Part shown: positions 32,981 to 41,814 of the stretch, piece after piece | Layout: each line of letters opens with the position of its first letter | Numbering within the stretch: position 1 is the first letter of the stretch | NCBI RefSeq assembly: GCF_000015265.1 | Contig: NC_008699.1 | Coordinates: 868,001-932,000, forward strand | Direction of reading: 5' to 3' | Length of the DNA: 64,000 nucleotides | Source of the DNA: Nocardioides sp. JS614 | GTDB lineage: Bacteria; Actinomycetota; Actinomycetes; Propionibacteriales; Nocardioidaceae | The notes under the pieces: model-generated | The model's database searches: none | Told to the model about the DNA's origin: nothing | The model's input: only the letters and a program-made list of their open reading frames with translations | Program-made: the position numbers and the translations under genes

Positions 32981-35535
32981 CCGCCGTCGCCGGCATGTCC
33001 CGAGCGCTCGCACGCGCGGAGTCGGCCAAGGCGCTCGACGTCGCCGAGGCCGTCGTACTCCTGCAGGCACGCGGGGTGGACCTCGAGTCGCTCTGCCGGG
33101 CGGCCGCCACCGTGCGCGACCGTGGGCTCGACGACGCCGGGCGGACCGGGATCGTCACGTACAGCCGGAAGGTCTTCGTGCCGCTCACCCGACTGTGCCG
33201 CGACCGGTGCCACTACTGCACGTTCGCCACGACGCCCGGACGCGTCCCGGCGCCGTTCCTGTCGCCCGACGAGGTGCTGGACATCGCCAGGGCGGGAGCC
33301 GCCCAGGGCTGCAAGGAGGCGCTGTTCACGCTGGGTGACCGGCCCGAGGATCGCTGGGACGTCGCGCGCGAGTGGCTCGAGTCGCGGGGCTACCCCGACA
33401 CCCTCTCCTACGTCCGGGCGATGGCGATCCTGGTGCTCGAGGAGACCGGGCTGCTTCCGCACCTCAACCCAGGCGTGATGACCTGGCAGGAGCTCCAGCG
33501 GCTCAAGCCGGTCGCCCCGTCCATGGGGCTGATGCTCGAGACCACCGCGACGGCGCTGTTCACCGAGCCGGGCGGGTGCCACTACGGCTCACCCGACAAG
33601 GACCCCGCCGTCCGGTTGCGGGTGCTCGAGGACGCTGCTCGTAGCGCGATCCCGTTCACCACCGGGATCCTGGTCGGCATCGGCGAGACGCTGCAGGACC
33701 GTGCCGAGTCGCTGTTCGCGATCCGCCGGGTCGCTCGCCAGTACGGCGCGATCCAGGAGGTCATCGTCCAGAACTTCCGGGCGAAGCCCGACACCGCGAT
33801 GAGGCGGACACGGGACGCGGATGTGGAGGAGTACCTCGCCGCGATCGCCGTCGCGCGGCTGGTCCTCGGGCCGAGGATGCGGATCCAGGTGCCACCGAAC
33901 CTCTCCGACCCGCACGAGTTCGACCGGCTGCTCGGGGCCGGCGTCGACGACTGGGGCGGCGTCTCGCCGGTGACCCCCGACCACGTGAACCCCGAACGCC
34001 CCTGGCCCGAGGTCGAGCGGCTCGCGGAGCTCTCCGCCGCGGCCGGGTTCGAGCTCCGCGAGCGCCTGACGGTCCACCCCGAGCACGCCCTGGCCGGCGA
34101 CCCGTGGCTCGACCCGCGGATCGTCCCGCACGTGCGCGCCCTGATCGACCCGGCCACCGGCCTGGCGGCCGCCGGTGCCCTGCCGACCGGGCGCCCCTGG
34201 CAGCAGCCGGACGTCGCGTGGGGGAGCGTGGGGCGTACGGACCTGCACGCCGAGATCGACGTCACCGGCCGCCGGACCGACCGGCGCTCGGACTTCGACG
34301 TCGCCTACGGCGACTGGGGAGTGCTGCGCGAGCAGGTCCGGCACTCCGCACCCGCTCCGGCGCTCCCGCCGGAGGTCTCGGCTGCGCTCCGCGTCGCCGA
34401 GCGCGACCCGGGGGCCCTCTCCGACGCGCAGGCGCTGGCCCTGATGACCGCGGACGGGCCGGCACTCGACGAGCTGTGCCGGCTCGCGGACGGTCTGCGA
34501 CGTGACGTCGTCGGTGACGACGTGACGTTCGTGGTCAACCGCAACATCAACTTCACCAACGTCTGCTACGTCGGCTGCCGCTTCTGTGCCTTCGCCCAGC
34601 GCGAGACGGACGCTGACGCGTACACGCTGTCGATCGACGAGGTCGGCCAGCGCGCGGAGGAGGCGTGGGCCGTCGGCGCGACCGAGGTGTGCATGCAGGG
34701 TGGGATCGACCCCAAGCTGCCCGGCACCGCGTACTTCGACCTGGCCGCGGAGGTCCGGCGACGGGCGCCCGGGTTGCACATCCACGCGTTCTCCCCGATG
34801 GAGATCGTCTCGGGTGCGGCCCGTTCCGGCCTCTCGGTCCGGGACTGGCTGATCGCCGCTCGAGACGCCGGGCTCGACACCATCCCGGGGACGGCCGCCG
34901 AGATCCTCGACGACGAGATCCGGTGGGTGCTGACGAAGGGCAAGCTCCCGGCCGACGTCTGGGTCGATGTCGTGAAGACGGCCCACAGCCTCGGCGTCCG
35001 ATCCAGCGCCACGATGATGTACGGCCACGTGGACGCGCCGCACCACTGGGTCGCCCACCTGCGGCTGCTCGCGCGGGTCCAGCGGGAGACCGGTGGCTTC
35101 ACCGAGTTCGTGCCCTTGCCGTTCATCCACCAGAGCTCTCCCGTCTACCTCGCCGGCGTGGCGCGGCCCGGGCCGAGCAACCGCGACAACCGGGCGGTGC
35201 ACGCGATGGCCCGGATCCTGCTGCACGGTGCGATCGACAACATCCAGTGCTCCTGGGTCAAGCTCGGCGAGGACGGCTGCGCCGACCTGCTGCGGAGCGG
35301 CGCGAACGACATCGGCGGCACGCTGATGGAGGAGACGATCAGCCGGATGGCCGGGTCGACGTTCGGCTCGCTCAAGACGGTCGAGCAGATGCACGGGATC
35401 GCCGCTCTGGCGGGCCGTCCCGCCAGGCAGCGGACCACGACGTACGGGCACGTGTCCGACGAGCGAGCCGAAGCGGCCCTGAGGTTCGACGGAGCCACCC
35501 GGACGCTGCTGCCGATGGTCACCAACGCCCCCTGA
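32977..35535 (+). CDS. fbiC: FO synthase, fused CofG-CofH radical SAM enzyme
   Basis: This 852-residue fusion has two radical SAM domains. The N-terminal (CofG) half carries Cys74-x3-Cys78-x2-Cys81 (CRDRCHYC), and the C-terminal (CofH) half carries Cys530-x3-Cys534-x2-Cys537 (CYVGCRFC). The enzyme makes the deazaflavin chromophore FO from tyrosine and 5-amino-6-ribitylamino-uracil, the committed step of coenzyme F420. The ATG at 32977 overlaps the previous enoyl-CoA hydratase stop, so an F420-pathway gene is directly coupled to a catabolic gene. An upstream in-frame GTG (32962) is less likely. Length is typical of actinobacterial FbiC (~850). Confidence 0.96.
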   Translation: MTAVAGMSRALARAESAKALDVAEAVVLLQARGVDLESLCRAAATVRDRGLDDAGRTGIVTYSRKVFVPLTRLCRDRCHYCTFATTPGRVPAPFLSPDEVLDIARAGAAQGCKEALFTLGDRPEDRWDVAREWLESRGYPDTLSYVRAMAILVLEETGLLPHLNPGVMTWQELQRLKPVAPSMGLMLETTATALFTEPGGCHYGSPDKDPAVRLRVLEDAARSAIPFTTGILVGIGETLQDRAESLFAIRRVARQYGAIQEVIVQNFRAKPDTAMRRTRDADVEEYLAAIAVARLVLGPRMRIQVPPNLSDPHEFDRLLGAGVDDWGGVSPVTPDHVNPERPWPEVERLAELSAAAGFELRERLTVHPEHALAGDPWLDPRIVPHVRALIDPATGLAAAGALPTGRPWQQPDVAWGSVGRTDLHAEIDVTGRRTDRRSDFDVAYGDWGVLREQVRHSAPAPALPPEVSAALRVAERDPGALSDAQALALMTADGPALDELCRLADGLRRDVVGDDVTFVVNRNINFTNVCYVGCRFCAFAQRETDADAYTLSIDEVGQRAEEAWAVGATEVCMQGGIDPKLPGTAYFDLAAEVRRRAPGLHIHAFSPMEIVSGAARSGLSVRDWLIAARDAGLDTIPGTAAEILDDEIRWVLTKGKLPADVWVDVVKTAHSLGVRSSATMMYGHVDAPHHWVAHLRLLARVQRETGGFTEFVPLPFIHQSSPVYLAGVARPGPSNRDNRAVHAMARILLHGAIDNIQCSWVKLGEDGCADLLRSGANDIGGTLMEETISRMAGSTFGSLKTVEQMHGIAALAGRPARQRTTTYGHVSDERAEAALRFDGATRTLLPMVTNAP

Positions 35536-35556
35536 GATCCACCGAGAGGAACACAG

Positions 35557-36225
35557 ATGAGCAGGCAGTCCATCGCGATCATCGGCGGCACCGGCCCGCA
35601 GGGCAGGGGCCTGGCCTACCGCCTGGCCACCAGCGGTCACGAGGTGATCCTCGGCTCCCGTGACGAGGAGCGTGCCCGCTCCGCAGCGGACGAGCTGGCC
35701 GTCCGGTTGCCTCCCGCGGCGTGCATCAGTGGCGCGACCAACCTCGAGGCGGTCCGCAAGGCCGAGGTCGTGCTCCTGGCCGTCCCGTACGACGGCCACG
35801 ACGAGCTCGTCGCGTCCCTGCGCGACGTGGTCGAGGGCAAGATCGTCATCAGCTGCGTGAACCCGCTCGGCTTCGACAAGCAAGGCCCGTTCGGACTCGA
35901 CGTGCCCACGGGCAGCGCCGCCGAGTCCGCGGCCGCGCTGTTGCCGGGGTCGGCCGTGATCGGCGCGTTCCACCACCTCTCCGCGGTCACGTTGATCACC
36001 GACGAGGAGCTGCTCGAGGACGTGCTGGTGGTCGGTGACGACGAGGCGGCCAAGGACGTCGTGATCGAGCTCGCTCGCTCCGTCACCGGCCGCCCCGGTA
36101 TCGCCGCCGGGCGCCTGCGCCTGGCGCGCCAGCTCGAGCCGCTGACCGCTGTGCTGATCTCGGTCAACCGGGCGTACAAGGCGCACTCGGGCATCCGGGT
36201 GACCGGGCTCCGACCAGTCGTCTGA
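35557..36225 (+). CDS. F420:NADP oxidoreductase
   Basis: This 222-residue Rossmann protein starts SIAIIGGTGPQGRGLAYRLATSGHEVILGSRDEERA, the NADP site in which Ser/Arg after the second strand favour the phosphate. VVLLAVPYDGHDELV and SCVNPLGFDKQGPFGLDVP are the F420-binding and family segments, as in Fno and NpdG. It reduces F420 with NADPH, supplying the LLM enzymes. It follows fbiC by 21 bases with a GAGAGGAA ribosome site. NpdG-like proteins are known from F420-dependent nitroaromatic degradation, which gives a useful but not decisive hint. Confidence 0.9.
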   Translation: MSRQSIAIIGGTGPQGRGLAYRLATSGHEVILGSRDEERARSAADELAVRLPPAACISGATNLEAVRKAEVVLLAVPYDGHDELVASLRDVVEGKIVISCVNPLGFDKQGPFGLDVPTGSAAESAAALLPGSAVIGAFHHLSAVTLITDEELLEDVLVVGDDEAAKDVVIELARSVTGRPGIAAGRLRLARQLEPLTAVLISVNRAYKAHSGIRVTGLRPVV

Positions 36226-36857
36226 TGGCCCGTTGGTGCGCGGTCGTGCCGCAGAAGGCGCTCGCGAGCGCCAAGAGTCGCACCGGCCTGCCGGACGCAC
36301 AGCGCCGAGAGCTCGCCACCGCGTTGCTGCGCGACACGGTCGCGGCGCTCGAGGAGACCCCGGCCGTCGATGCGGTCCTGGTGCTCTGGGACGACGAGCT
36401 GGATCGGGTCGTCCTGCCGGCCGTCCGCTCGGTCCCGGTCGCCGGCCTCGGCCTGAACGCCTCTCTCGAACGAGGCGCTGCGGTCGCGCTCGACCGGCTG
36501 CCCGGCCGCGGCATCGTGGTCGTCCCCGGCGACCTACCGGCCCTCGACCCCGCCGAGCTGGGCCGCTGCCTGGCCGAGGCGGCACGGTTCCGCCGAGCGT
36601 TCCTGCCGGACAGGGACGGCACCGGGACCACCGTGCTGACCGCTGGGGCCGGGGACCTCCGCCCGGCGTACGGCGCGGGCTCCGCCTCCCGGCACGCCGC
36701 GACCGGCGCCGTGTCGTTGGACGTGGCCGGGGTGGACACCGTGCGCGCGGACGTGGACGACCTCGACTCGCTCGCCGCCGTCCTGGATGGACGCTGCGGT
36801 CGGCACACGCGGGCGGCCGCGGCGCGCCTGGGCCCGGCGCTGGAGGCTGTGGGATGA
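36225..36857 (+). CDS. fbiD: phosphoenolpyruvate/2-phospho-L-lactate guanylyltransferase
   Basis: This 210-residue nucleotidyltransferase begins with the CofC/FbiD motif CAVVPQKALASAKSR, and VVPGDLPALDP and the late GAGSASRHAA segment fit the family. In actinobacteria it primes F420 side-chain synthesis by joining GMP to phosphoenolpyruvate. FbiA and FbiB, needed to finish the cofactor, are not in this window. Start and stop overlap the neighbouring genes by one and four bases. Confidence 0.88.
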   Translation: MARWCAVVPQKALASAKSRTGLPDAQRRELATALLRDTVAALEETPAVDAVLVLWDDELDRVVLPAVRSVPVAGLGLNASLERGAAVALDRLPGRGIVVVPGDLPALDPAELGRCLAEAARFRRAFLPDRDGTGTTVLTAGAGDLRPAYGAGSASRHAATGAVSLDVAGVDTVRADVDDLDSLAAVLDGRCGRHTRAAAARLGPALEAVG

Positions 36858-37501
36858 GGCCGGCCACCGGGGAGGTGCCCGTCCGGGTGCGTGCCGAGAT
36901 CGACCTGACGATGGCGGCCGGCGGCCGGACCCTCCCGGGCCGGGTACACACGTTCACCGGGCTGCCCGGCGCCGAGGAGCACCTGGTCGTCGCGGTCGGG
37001 CCCTACCGGCGGCCGCGAGGCGGCGTGCCGCTGGTTCGGCTCCACTCCGAGTGCCTGACCGGGGACGTCTTCGGCTCCCGGCGCTGCGACTGCGGACCGC
37101 AGCTCGACGAGGCGCTCGTCCGGATCGCCGAGCACGGCGGCTACCTGGTCTATCTGCGCCAGGAGGGCCGAGGCATCGGTCTCTACGCCAAGCTCGACGC
37201 CTACCGGCTCCAGGATCAGGGGCTCGACACGTTCGAGGCGAACCGGGCGCTCGGCTACCCCGAGGACGCTCGGGGGTACGAGGTGGCCGGCCGGATGCTG
37301 CGGGCTCTCGACGTGTTGCAGGTGGACCTGATGACCGGCAACCCGCAGAAGGCCGCAGGGCTCGCCGCCGGTGGGGTCGCCGTACGACGAACCTTGCCTA
37401 CCGCGCTGCACGAGACGACCGAGAACCTCCGCTACCTGCACGCCAAGCGGCGGCGCGGCTTCCGGTTCGCCGGGGACCACGGGTCGTTGAGCGTCTCGTG
37501 A
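36854..37501 (+). CDS. ribA: GTP cyclohydrolase II-type protein (RibA-like)
   Basis: This 215-residue stand-alone GTP cyclohydrolase II has the zinc-binding HSECLTGDVFGSRRCDCG and the LRQEGRGIGLYAKLDAYRLQ and NPQKAAGL segments. The enzyme opens GTP for riboflavin synthesis, and the pathway intermediate 5-amino-6-ribitylamino-uracil is also an FbiC substrate. Being the last gene of the operon and single-domain (most genomes have a RibBA fusion elsewhere), it may act to feed FO production. It overlaps fbiD by four bases. A weak alternative is a general riboflavin gene that hitched onto this operon. Confidence 0.85.
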   Translation: MRPATGEVPVRVRAEIDLTMAAGGRTLPGRVHTFTGLPGAEEHLVVAVGPYRRPRGGVPLVRLHSECLTGDVFGSRRCDCGPQLDEALVRIAEHGGYLVYLRQEGRGIGLYAKLDAYRLQDQGLDTFEANRALGYPEDARGYEVAGRMLRALDVLQVDLMTGNPQKAAGLAAGGVAVRRTLPTALHETTENLRYLHAKRRRGFRFAGDHGSLSVS

Positions 37502-37577
37502 GGACGGCCGGGATCGGGTGCTGTGGGGCCATGCGAACGCCGAGCTCACGACCGGGGTGACCGGTGCGGCACGGGGC

Positions 37578-38231
37578 TCAGGTCAGCCGCGCGTCGGCAG
37601 CCAGAGTCAGCCGGCCGTCCTCGAGCTGGGCGCGCAGGTCCTGCACCGCCAGCTCGGGTCGTTCGAGCAGTGGCTGCGGCGGCAGCATCGCGGCGGCCGC
37701 GCCGAGCGGGCGAGCGACGATCGCGCCGTCCTCGGCGACGATCTCGAGCTGGACCGGGAAGGGGAGGGGCAGGCCGCTCGAGGACAGGTCCAGCAGGATG
37801 CTGCCGCCCTTCACGCTCACCTTCACGCCCGGGATCAGCCCCTTGATCGCGCTGAGGTCCATGTCGCCGGAGGCCTCCAGGCGATCGCCGTCCTTGACCA
37901 GGCGGACCTCGTCGACGTCGATCGGGCCGGCGCTCAGCCGGCCGATCTCGGCGTCGACCTCCTGCACGCCGTCGAGCTTCGCGATCATGTCCGGATCCAG
38001 GTCGGAGGCGCCATCGAGGCTCGCGTCGTGCATCTCCACCGCGGCCCGGTCGACCGATCCGAACAGCATCTTCACGGCCGGCGTCGCAGAGACGTCCACA
38101 CTCGAGACCGCACCCACGGTGGCGAGCCGGTCTCGCAGCCGGCCCTCCGCCACCGACGGGATGACCAGCTGGGAGGCGAGGGCCGCGACGGCCAGGGTTG
38201 CGGCCGCGGCGGCGGCGAGGCGGCGTCTCAT
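37578..38231 (-). CDS. DUF2993 (LmeA-like) phospholipid-binding protein
   Basis: This 217-residue protein has an N-terminal hydrophobic helix (residues ~6-28, a likely signal or anchor) and the DUF2993 pattern: EGRLRDRL, a PAVKMLFGSVDRAAVEMHDASLDG segment, and repeating beta strands RLEASGDMDLSAIKGL, VKVSVKGGSILLDL and GLPLPFPVQLEIVAEDGAIVARPLG. In mycobacteria LmeA is needed for mannan maturation. It is convergent with the ribA gene, separated by 76 bases, and not functionally tied to the F420 operon. Confidence 0.75.
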   Translation of the reverse strand: MRRRLAAAAAATLAVAALASQLVIPSVAEGRLRDRLATVGAVSSVDVSATPAVKMLFGSVDRAAVEMHDASLDGASDLDPDMIAKLDGVQEVDAEIGRLSAGPIDVDEVRLVKDGDRLEASGDMDLSAIKGLIPGVKVSVKGGSILLDLSSSGLPLPFPVQLEIVAEDGAIVARPLGAAAAMLPPQPLLERPELAVQDLRAQLEDGRLTLAADARLT

Positions 38232-38310
38232 GGGTGGCGATACTAGACATACCTGTCTCAGTTAGTCCAACGGGGCGCGGCTGCTGTCCCCCGTCGGATC
38301 GCCCCGGTCG

Positions 38311-39462
38311 TCAGCCGCTGGTGGTCTCCGTCAACTCCTGCTTCGCGGACTGCGCGGCCAGGTAGATCGCGCCGATCACGCTGGCGCGCTCGCCGAGGCC
38401 CGACCTGATCACGGCCGGCGGGAACGGGATCATCGCCTCGGCGAGCTCGCCGGCGCGGGCGATCAGCCGGTCGTTGTCGCCGACGCCGCCGGTGAGGACC
38501 ACGGTCTCGGGATCGATGACCGCGCAGATCGACGCGATCACCGAGGCGATCCGCGCGCACTCCTCCTCGACCAGCTTCACGGCTGGTCGCTCGCCGGCGG
38601 CGGCCCGCCGGAACAGGTCCTCGACGGTGGTCGGTGGGTCGTCGTGCCAGCCCGATCGCGACTGGGCGTCGTGCAGCAGGCTCAGGCCGCCCGCCTCGTC
38701 GTGGGCGCGCGCGTCGACCTTGCGACGCTTGCCGAACGGAGGCAGGAACGCCACCTCGCCGGCCGCGCCGTGCGCACCGCGCATCACCCGGCCCTCGTGG
38801 ACGATGCCGGCACCGATGCCCGCTCCGACCGCCACGACCGCGAAGGTGCTCAGCTCCCGGGCCGCGCCGCGCCAGCGCTCGCCCATCGCCGCGAGGTTGA
38901 CGTTGTTGTCGAGCATCACCACGGTGTCGAACGCGTCCGCGAACGGTGTGGCGAAGTCGAAGGGCTCGAACTGGTCGATGTTCGACGCGTAGCGCACGGT
39001 CCGCCCGTCGTGCTCCAGCACGCCCGGCACGGACACGGCGATCGTGCGCAGCGGCGCGGCGCCCATCCGTGACGCGATGAGCGTGGACCGCAGGAGCTCG
39101 ATCGCCTGCGTCACGATGGCGGGTCCGCCCGGCCGCGCGGTCGGCTCGTGCCGCTCGGCGACCAGCTGCCCGCGCAGGTCGGCGATCGCGACCCGCAGGT
39201 TGCTGCCACCGATGTCGACCGCCGCCAGGGCGCCGGCTCCTTCCGGGACCTCGTACAGGGTGGCGGAGCGCCCCGGGGTGCCGCTCTGCTGGCCGACGGC
39301 GTGCACCAGCCCGCGCTGCTCCAACTGCTGGATGGCGGCGAAGATCGTCGGCCGGGACAGGCCGCACGCGGTGGCCAGGAACGGCCGGGTCACCGGCGCC
39401 GTCTGGTGCAGCAGGACGTCGAGGACCTGGTCGGCGCTCGACGCATGTGGTGCGGCAGTCAC
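38311..39462 (-). CDS. ROK-family transcriptional regulator
   Basis: This 383-residue protein has an N-terminal winged helix (residues ~1-65, ACGLSRPTIFAAIQQLEQRGLVHAV) followed by a ROK kinase-like domain starting VDIGGSNLRVAIADLRG. The zinc site usual in ROK proteins (CxCGxxGCxE) is replaced by GKRRKVDARAHDEAGG without cysteines. A strong GAAGGAGA ribosome site lies six bases ahead of the GTG start at 39462. It is divergent from the ABC sugar importer and is probably its repressor; sugars or sugar phosphates are likely effectors. Confidence 0.87.
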   Translation of the reverse strand: MTAAPHASSADQVLDVLLHQTAPVTRPFLATACGLSRPTIFAAIQQLEQRGLVHAVGQQSGTPGRSATLYEVPEGAGALAAVDIGGSNLRVAIADLRGQLVAERHEPTARPGGPAIVTQAIELLRSTLIASRMGAAPLRTIAVSVPGVLEHDGRTVRYASNIDQFEPFDFATPFADAFDTVVMLDNNVNLAAMGERWRGAARELSTFAVVAVGAGIGAGIVHEGRVMRGAHGAAGEVAFLPPFGKRRKVDARAHDEAGGLSLLHDAQSRSGWHDDPPTTVEDLFRRAAAGERPAVKLVEEECARIASVIASICAVIDPETVVLTGGVGDNDRLIARAGELAEAMIPFPPAVIRSGLGERASVIGAIYLAAQSAKQELTETTSG

Positions 39463-39480
39463 AAATCTCCTTCGTCGCTC

Positions 39481-39509
39481 TTGACGCGTCCCGGTGCCGC
39501 TGACAATAT
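39481..39509 (+). promoter_or_regulatory. promoter of the ABC sugar importer operon
   Basis: TTGACG (39481-39486) and CAATAT (39504-39509) are separated by 17 bases and face the substrate-binding protein gene 39 bases downstream. The promoter lies 18 bases beyond the divergent ROK start, so a repressor bound here could affect both genes. I could not find a convincing ROK operator dyad in the remainder of the gap. Confidence 0.6.
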
Positions 39510-39547
39510 CCATTCAATAAGCAACCTGCCTAACAAATGGAGATGTC

Positions 39548-40882
39548 ATGAAGCGCACATCACCCGTCTCGGGCTCGCTCGCCGGGATCACCGCCCCCCG
39601 GCCGACGCGTCGTGGCCTGCTCGTGGGCGGAGGTGCGCTCGGCCTGTCCGGCCTGCTGGTCGCGTGCGGGGTCGGCGGTGGCGGCGGCGAGAAGGGCGGT
39701 GGTGGCAGCGGCAGCGGCAGCATCCGCGCCCTGTTCATGCAGCAGGCGGGCTACTCCGAGGACAACATCAAGGAGATGACGGCGGCCTTCATGAAGGCCA
39801 ACACCGACATCAAGGTCACCGCCGACTTCGTCTCCTACGAGGCGCTGCACGACAAGATCGTGGCGGCCGCGCCGGCGGGCACCTATGACGTCGTGCTGAT
39901 CGACGTGATCTGGCCGGCCGAGTTCGGCACCAAGAACATCGTCGCCGACGTCACCGACCGGTGGCCCGACGAGTGGAAGCAGCAGATGCTCGGCGGCGCG
40001 GTCGCGACGCCGCAGTACGACGGCAAGTTCTACGGGGTCCCGTGGATCCTGGACACCAAGTATCTCTTCTACAACACCGCCCAGCTCGAGAAGGCGAAGG
40101 TCGACGCCGGCGAGCTCGACACCTGGGACGGCGTCCTCAGCGCGGCCCGCGCGCTCAAGCAGAGCGGTGTCCAGTACCCGCTGATCTGGTCCTGGCAGCA
40201 GGCGGAGGCCTTGATCTGCGACTACACCCAGCTCCTCGGTGCCTTCGGCGGAACCTTCCTCGACGACGCGGGCCAGCCCGCGTTCAACCAGGGAGGCGGC
40301 GTCGCTGCGCTGGAGTTCATGCGGCAGAGCATCGTCGACGGGCTCACCAACCCCGCCTCGACGCAGTCGCTCGAGGAGGACGTGCGGCGCGTGTTCTCCT
40401 CCGGTCAGGCCAGCATCGCCCTGAACTGGACCTACATGTACGGCCTCGCCAACGACCCCAAGGAGAGCCAGATCCCCGGCGACGTCGCGGTGCTGCAGAC
40501 CCCGAGCGGCCCGGTCGGCCGCCCCGGCGTGAACGGCAGCATGGCGCTCTCCCTCTCCGCGACCAGTGAGAACCAGGATGCCGGCTGGAAGTACATCGAG
40601 TACCTCACCAGCCAGCCGGTCCAGGACAAGTACGCCCTCAGCTCGCTGCCCGTGTGGTCGTCGTCGTACGACGACCCCAAGGTCGTCGACACGAACCCCG
40701 CCGTCGTGCCGCAGGCCAAGAAGCAGCTCGGCGACATGATCCTGCGGCCCCAGGTCGCCAGCTACAACGCGATGTCCCAGGTGCTCCAGGCCGAGATCCA
40801 GAAGGCCCTGCTCGGTGACAAGGAGCCGCAGCAGGCGCTGGACGACGCAGCCTCCCAGGCGGCCGACCTGCTGGAGTCCTGA
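39548..40882 (+). CDS. ABC sugar importer substrate-binding lipoprotein
   Basis: This 444-residue family 1 solute-binding protein has a twin-arginine-like leader (RRGLLVGGGALGLSG) ending in lipobox LLVACG, followed by a Gly/Ser linker. It has typical binding-protein segments such as YDVVLIDVIWPAEFGTKNIVADV, FYGVPWILDTKYLFYNTAQL and GVNGSMALSLSATSENQDAGWKYIEYL. Sugar, oligosaccharide or glycosylamine binding is expected from the family and from the operon's SIS and PfkB enzymes. It is the first gene of five in an operon. Confidence 0.9.
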   Translation: MKRTSPVSGSLAGITAPRPTRRGLLVGGGALGLSGLLVACGVGGGGGEKGGGGSGSGSIRALFMQQAGYSEDNIKEMTAAFMKANTDIKVTADFVSYEALHDKIVAAAPAGTYDVVLIDVIWPAEFGTKNIVADVTDRWPDEWKQQMLGGAVATPQYDGKFYGVPWILDTKYLFYNTAQLEKAKVDAGELDTWDGVLSAARALKQSGVQYPLIWSWQQAEALICDYTQLLGAFGGTFLDDAGQPAFNQGGGVAALEFMRQSIVDGLTNPASTQSLEEDVRRVFSSGQASIALNWTYMYGLANDPKESQIPGDVAVLQTPSGPVGRPGVNGSMALSLSATSENQDAGWKYIEYLTSQPVQDKYALSSLPVWSSSYDDPKVVDTNPAVVPQAKKQLGDMILRPQVASYNAMSQVLQAEIQKALLGDKEPQQALDDAASQAADLLES

Positions 40883-40884
40883 TC

Positions 40885-41814
40885 GTGTCCTCGACCCTGC
40901 GAGCGGGTAGGCGCCTCCGGGTCCGCGGCGGTCAGCACGAGGGGCGCTTCGCGCTGCTCCTGCTGCTGCCTGCGGCCGTGGTGGTGTTCGGTGTCGTGCT
41001 GTGGCCGGTCGTGCGGACCCTGGTGGTCTCGCTCTACGACGTCGACAGCGCGATGCCGGGCTCCTACCCGTTCGTGGGGCTCGACAACTACGTCCGGGTC
41101 TTCCAGGACGACCGGTTCTACAGCGTCCTCGGGCACACGATGTACTTCACTCTGGTCTCGACGTTCCTCGAGCTGGCGCTCGGCATCGCGGTCGCCCTGC
41201 TGCTCAATGCGCCGCTCAAGGCGCGCTGGCTGTGGCGCAGCATCGTCGTGCTGCCGTGGGCGCTGCCGACCATCGTCAACGGCGCGCTGTGGCGCTGGAT
41301 CTACAACGGCCAGTACGGCGCGCTCAACGGCCTGCTCGACACGCTCGGGATCTCCGAGACGCCGACCCAGTGGCTCGGCGAGCCGTTCCTCGCGCTCAAC
41401 ATGGTGATCATCGCCGACGTCTGGAAGAACACCTCGATCGTCGTCTTCTTCATCCTGGCCGGACTGCAGACGATCCCCAGCGATCTCTACGAGGCCGCCC
41501 GCGTGGACGGCGCCGGCCCCTGGCGCGCCTTCTGGCGGCTGACCATCCCGATGCTGGCGCCCTCGATCGCCGTCGTGCTGATCCTGCGCACCATCGAGGC
41601 GTTCAAGGTCTTCGACATCATCTACGTGATGACCGGCGGCGGGCCGGCCAGCGGGACGCAGACGATCGCGTTCTACACCTACCTCCAGGCCTTCTCCAAC
41701 CAGCTGTTCGGGTACGGCGCCGCGCTGGCGTACCTGATCGTGCTGGCCGTCTTCGCGTTGGCCATGGCGTACCTGCGGATCCTCCGTCAGAACGAGCTGG
41801 CAGGTGTCGAATGA
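40885..41814 (+). CDS. ABC sugar transporter permease (MalF type)
   Basis: This 309-residue permease has six hydrophobic helices and the EAA loop in YEAARVDGAGPWRAFWRLTIPML. The GTG start at 40885 is two bases after the binding-protein stop, with no separate strong ribosome site. It overlaps the second permease by four bases. There is no ABC ATPase gene in the operon, so a shared MsmK-type ATPase probably powers it. Confidence 0.9.
   Translation: MSSTLRAGRRLRVRGGQHEGRFALLLLLPAAVVVFGVVLWPVVRTLVVSLYDVDSAMPGSYPFVGLDNYVRVFQDDRFYSVLGHTMYFTLVSTFLELALGIAVALLLNAPLKARWLWRSIVVLPWALPTIVNGALWRWIYNGQYGALNGLLDTLGISETPTQWLGEPFLALNMVIIADVWKNTSIVVFFILAGLQTIPSDLYEAARVDGAGPWRAFWRLTIPMLAPSIAVVLILRTIEAFKVFDIIYVMTGGGPASGTQTIAFYTYLQAFSNQLFGYGAALAYLIVLAVFALAMAYLRILRQNELAGVE

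Noticed and set aside
32977..36857. A full F420 biosynthesis operon
   Set aside because: fbiA and fbiB are not present, so only FO synthesis and the guanylyl transfer step are covered.
33589..36957. Very long open frame (over 1,100 codons) on the minus strand
   Set aside because: It lies opposite fbiC, the F420:NADP oxidoreductase and fbiD genes. Its translation is low-complexity Arg/Gly/Val-rich and has no domains. High GC leaves antisense frames open.
21104..37501. Assignment of the F420-linked locus as a picrate or dinitrophenol (npd) operon
   Set aside because: LLM proteins, an F420:NADP oxidoreductase and CoA enzymes are shared with npd loci, but the transporter, the aldolase-like arm and the enolase-type enzyme are not typical. 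The substrate was left open.
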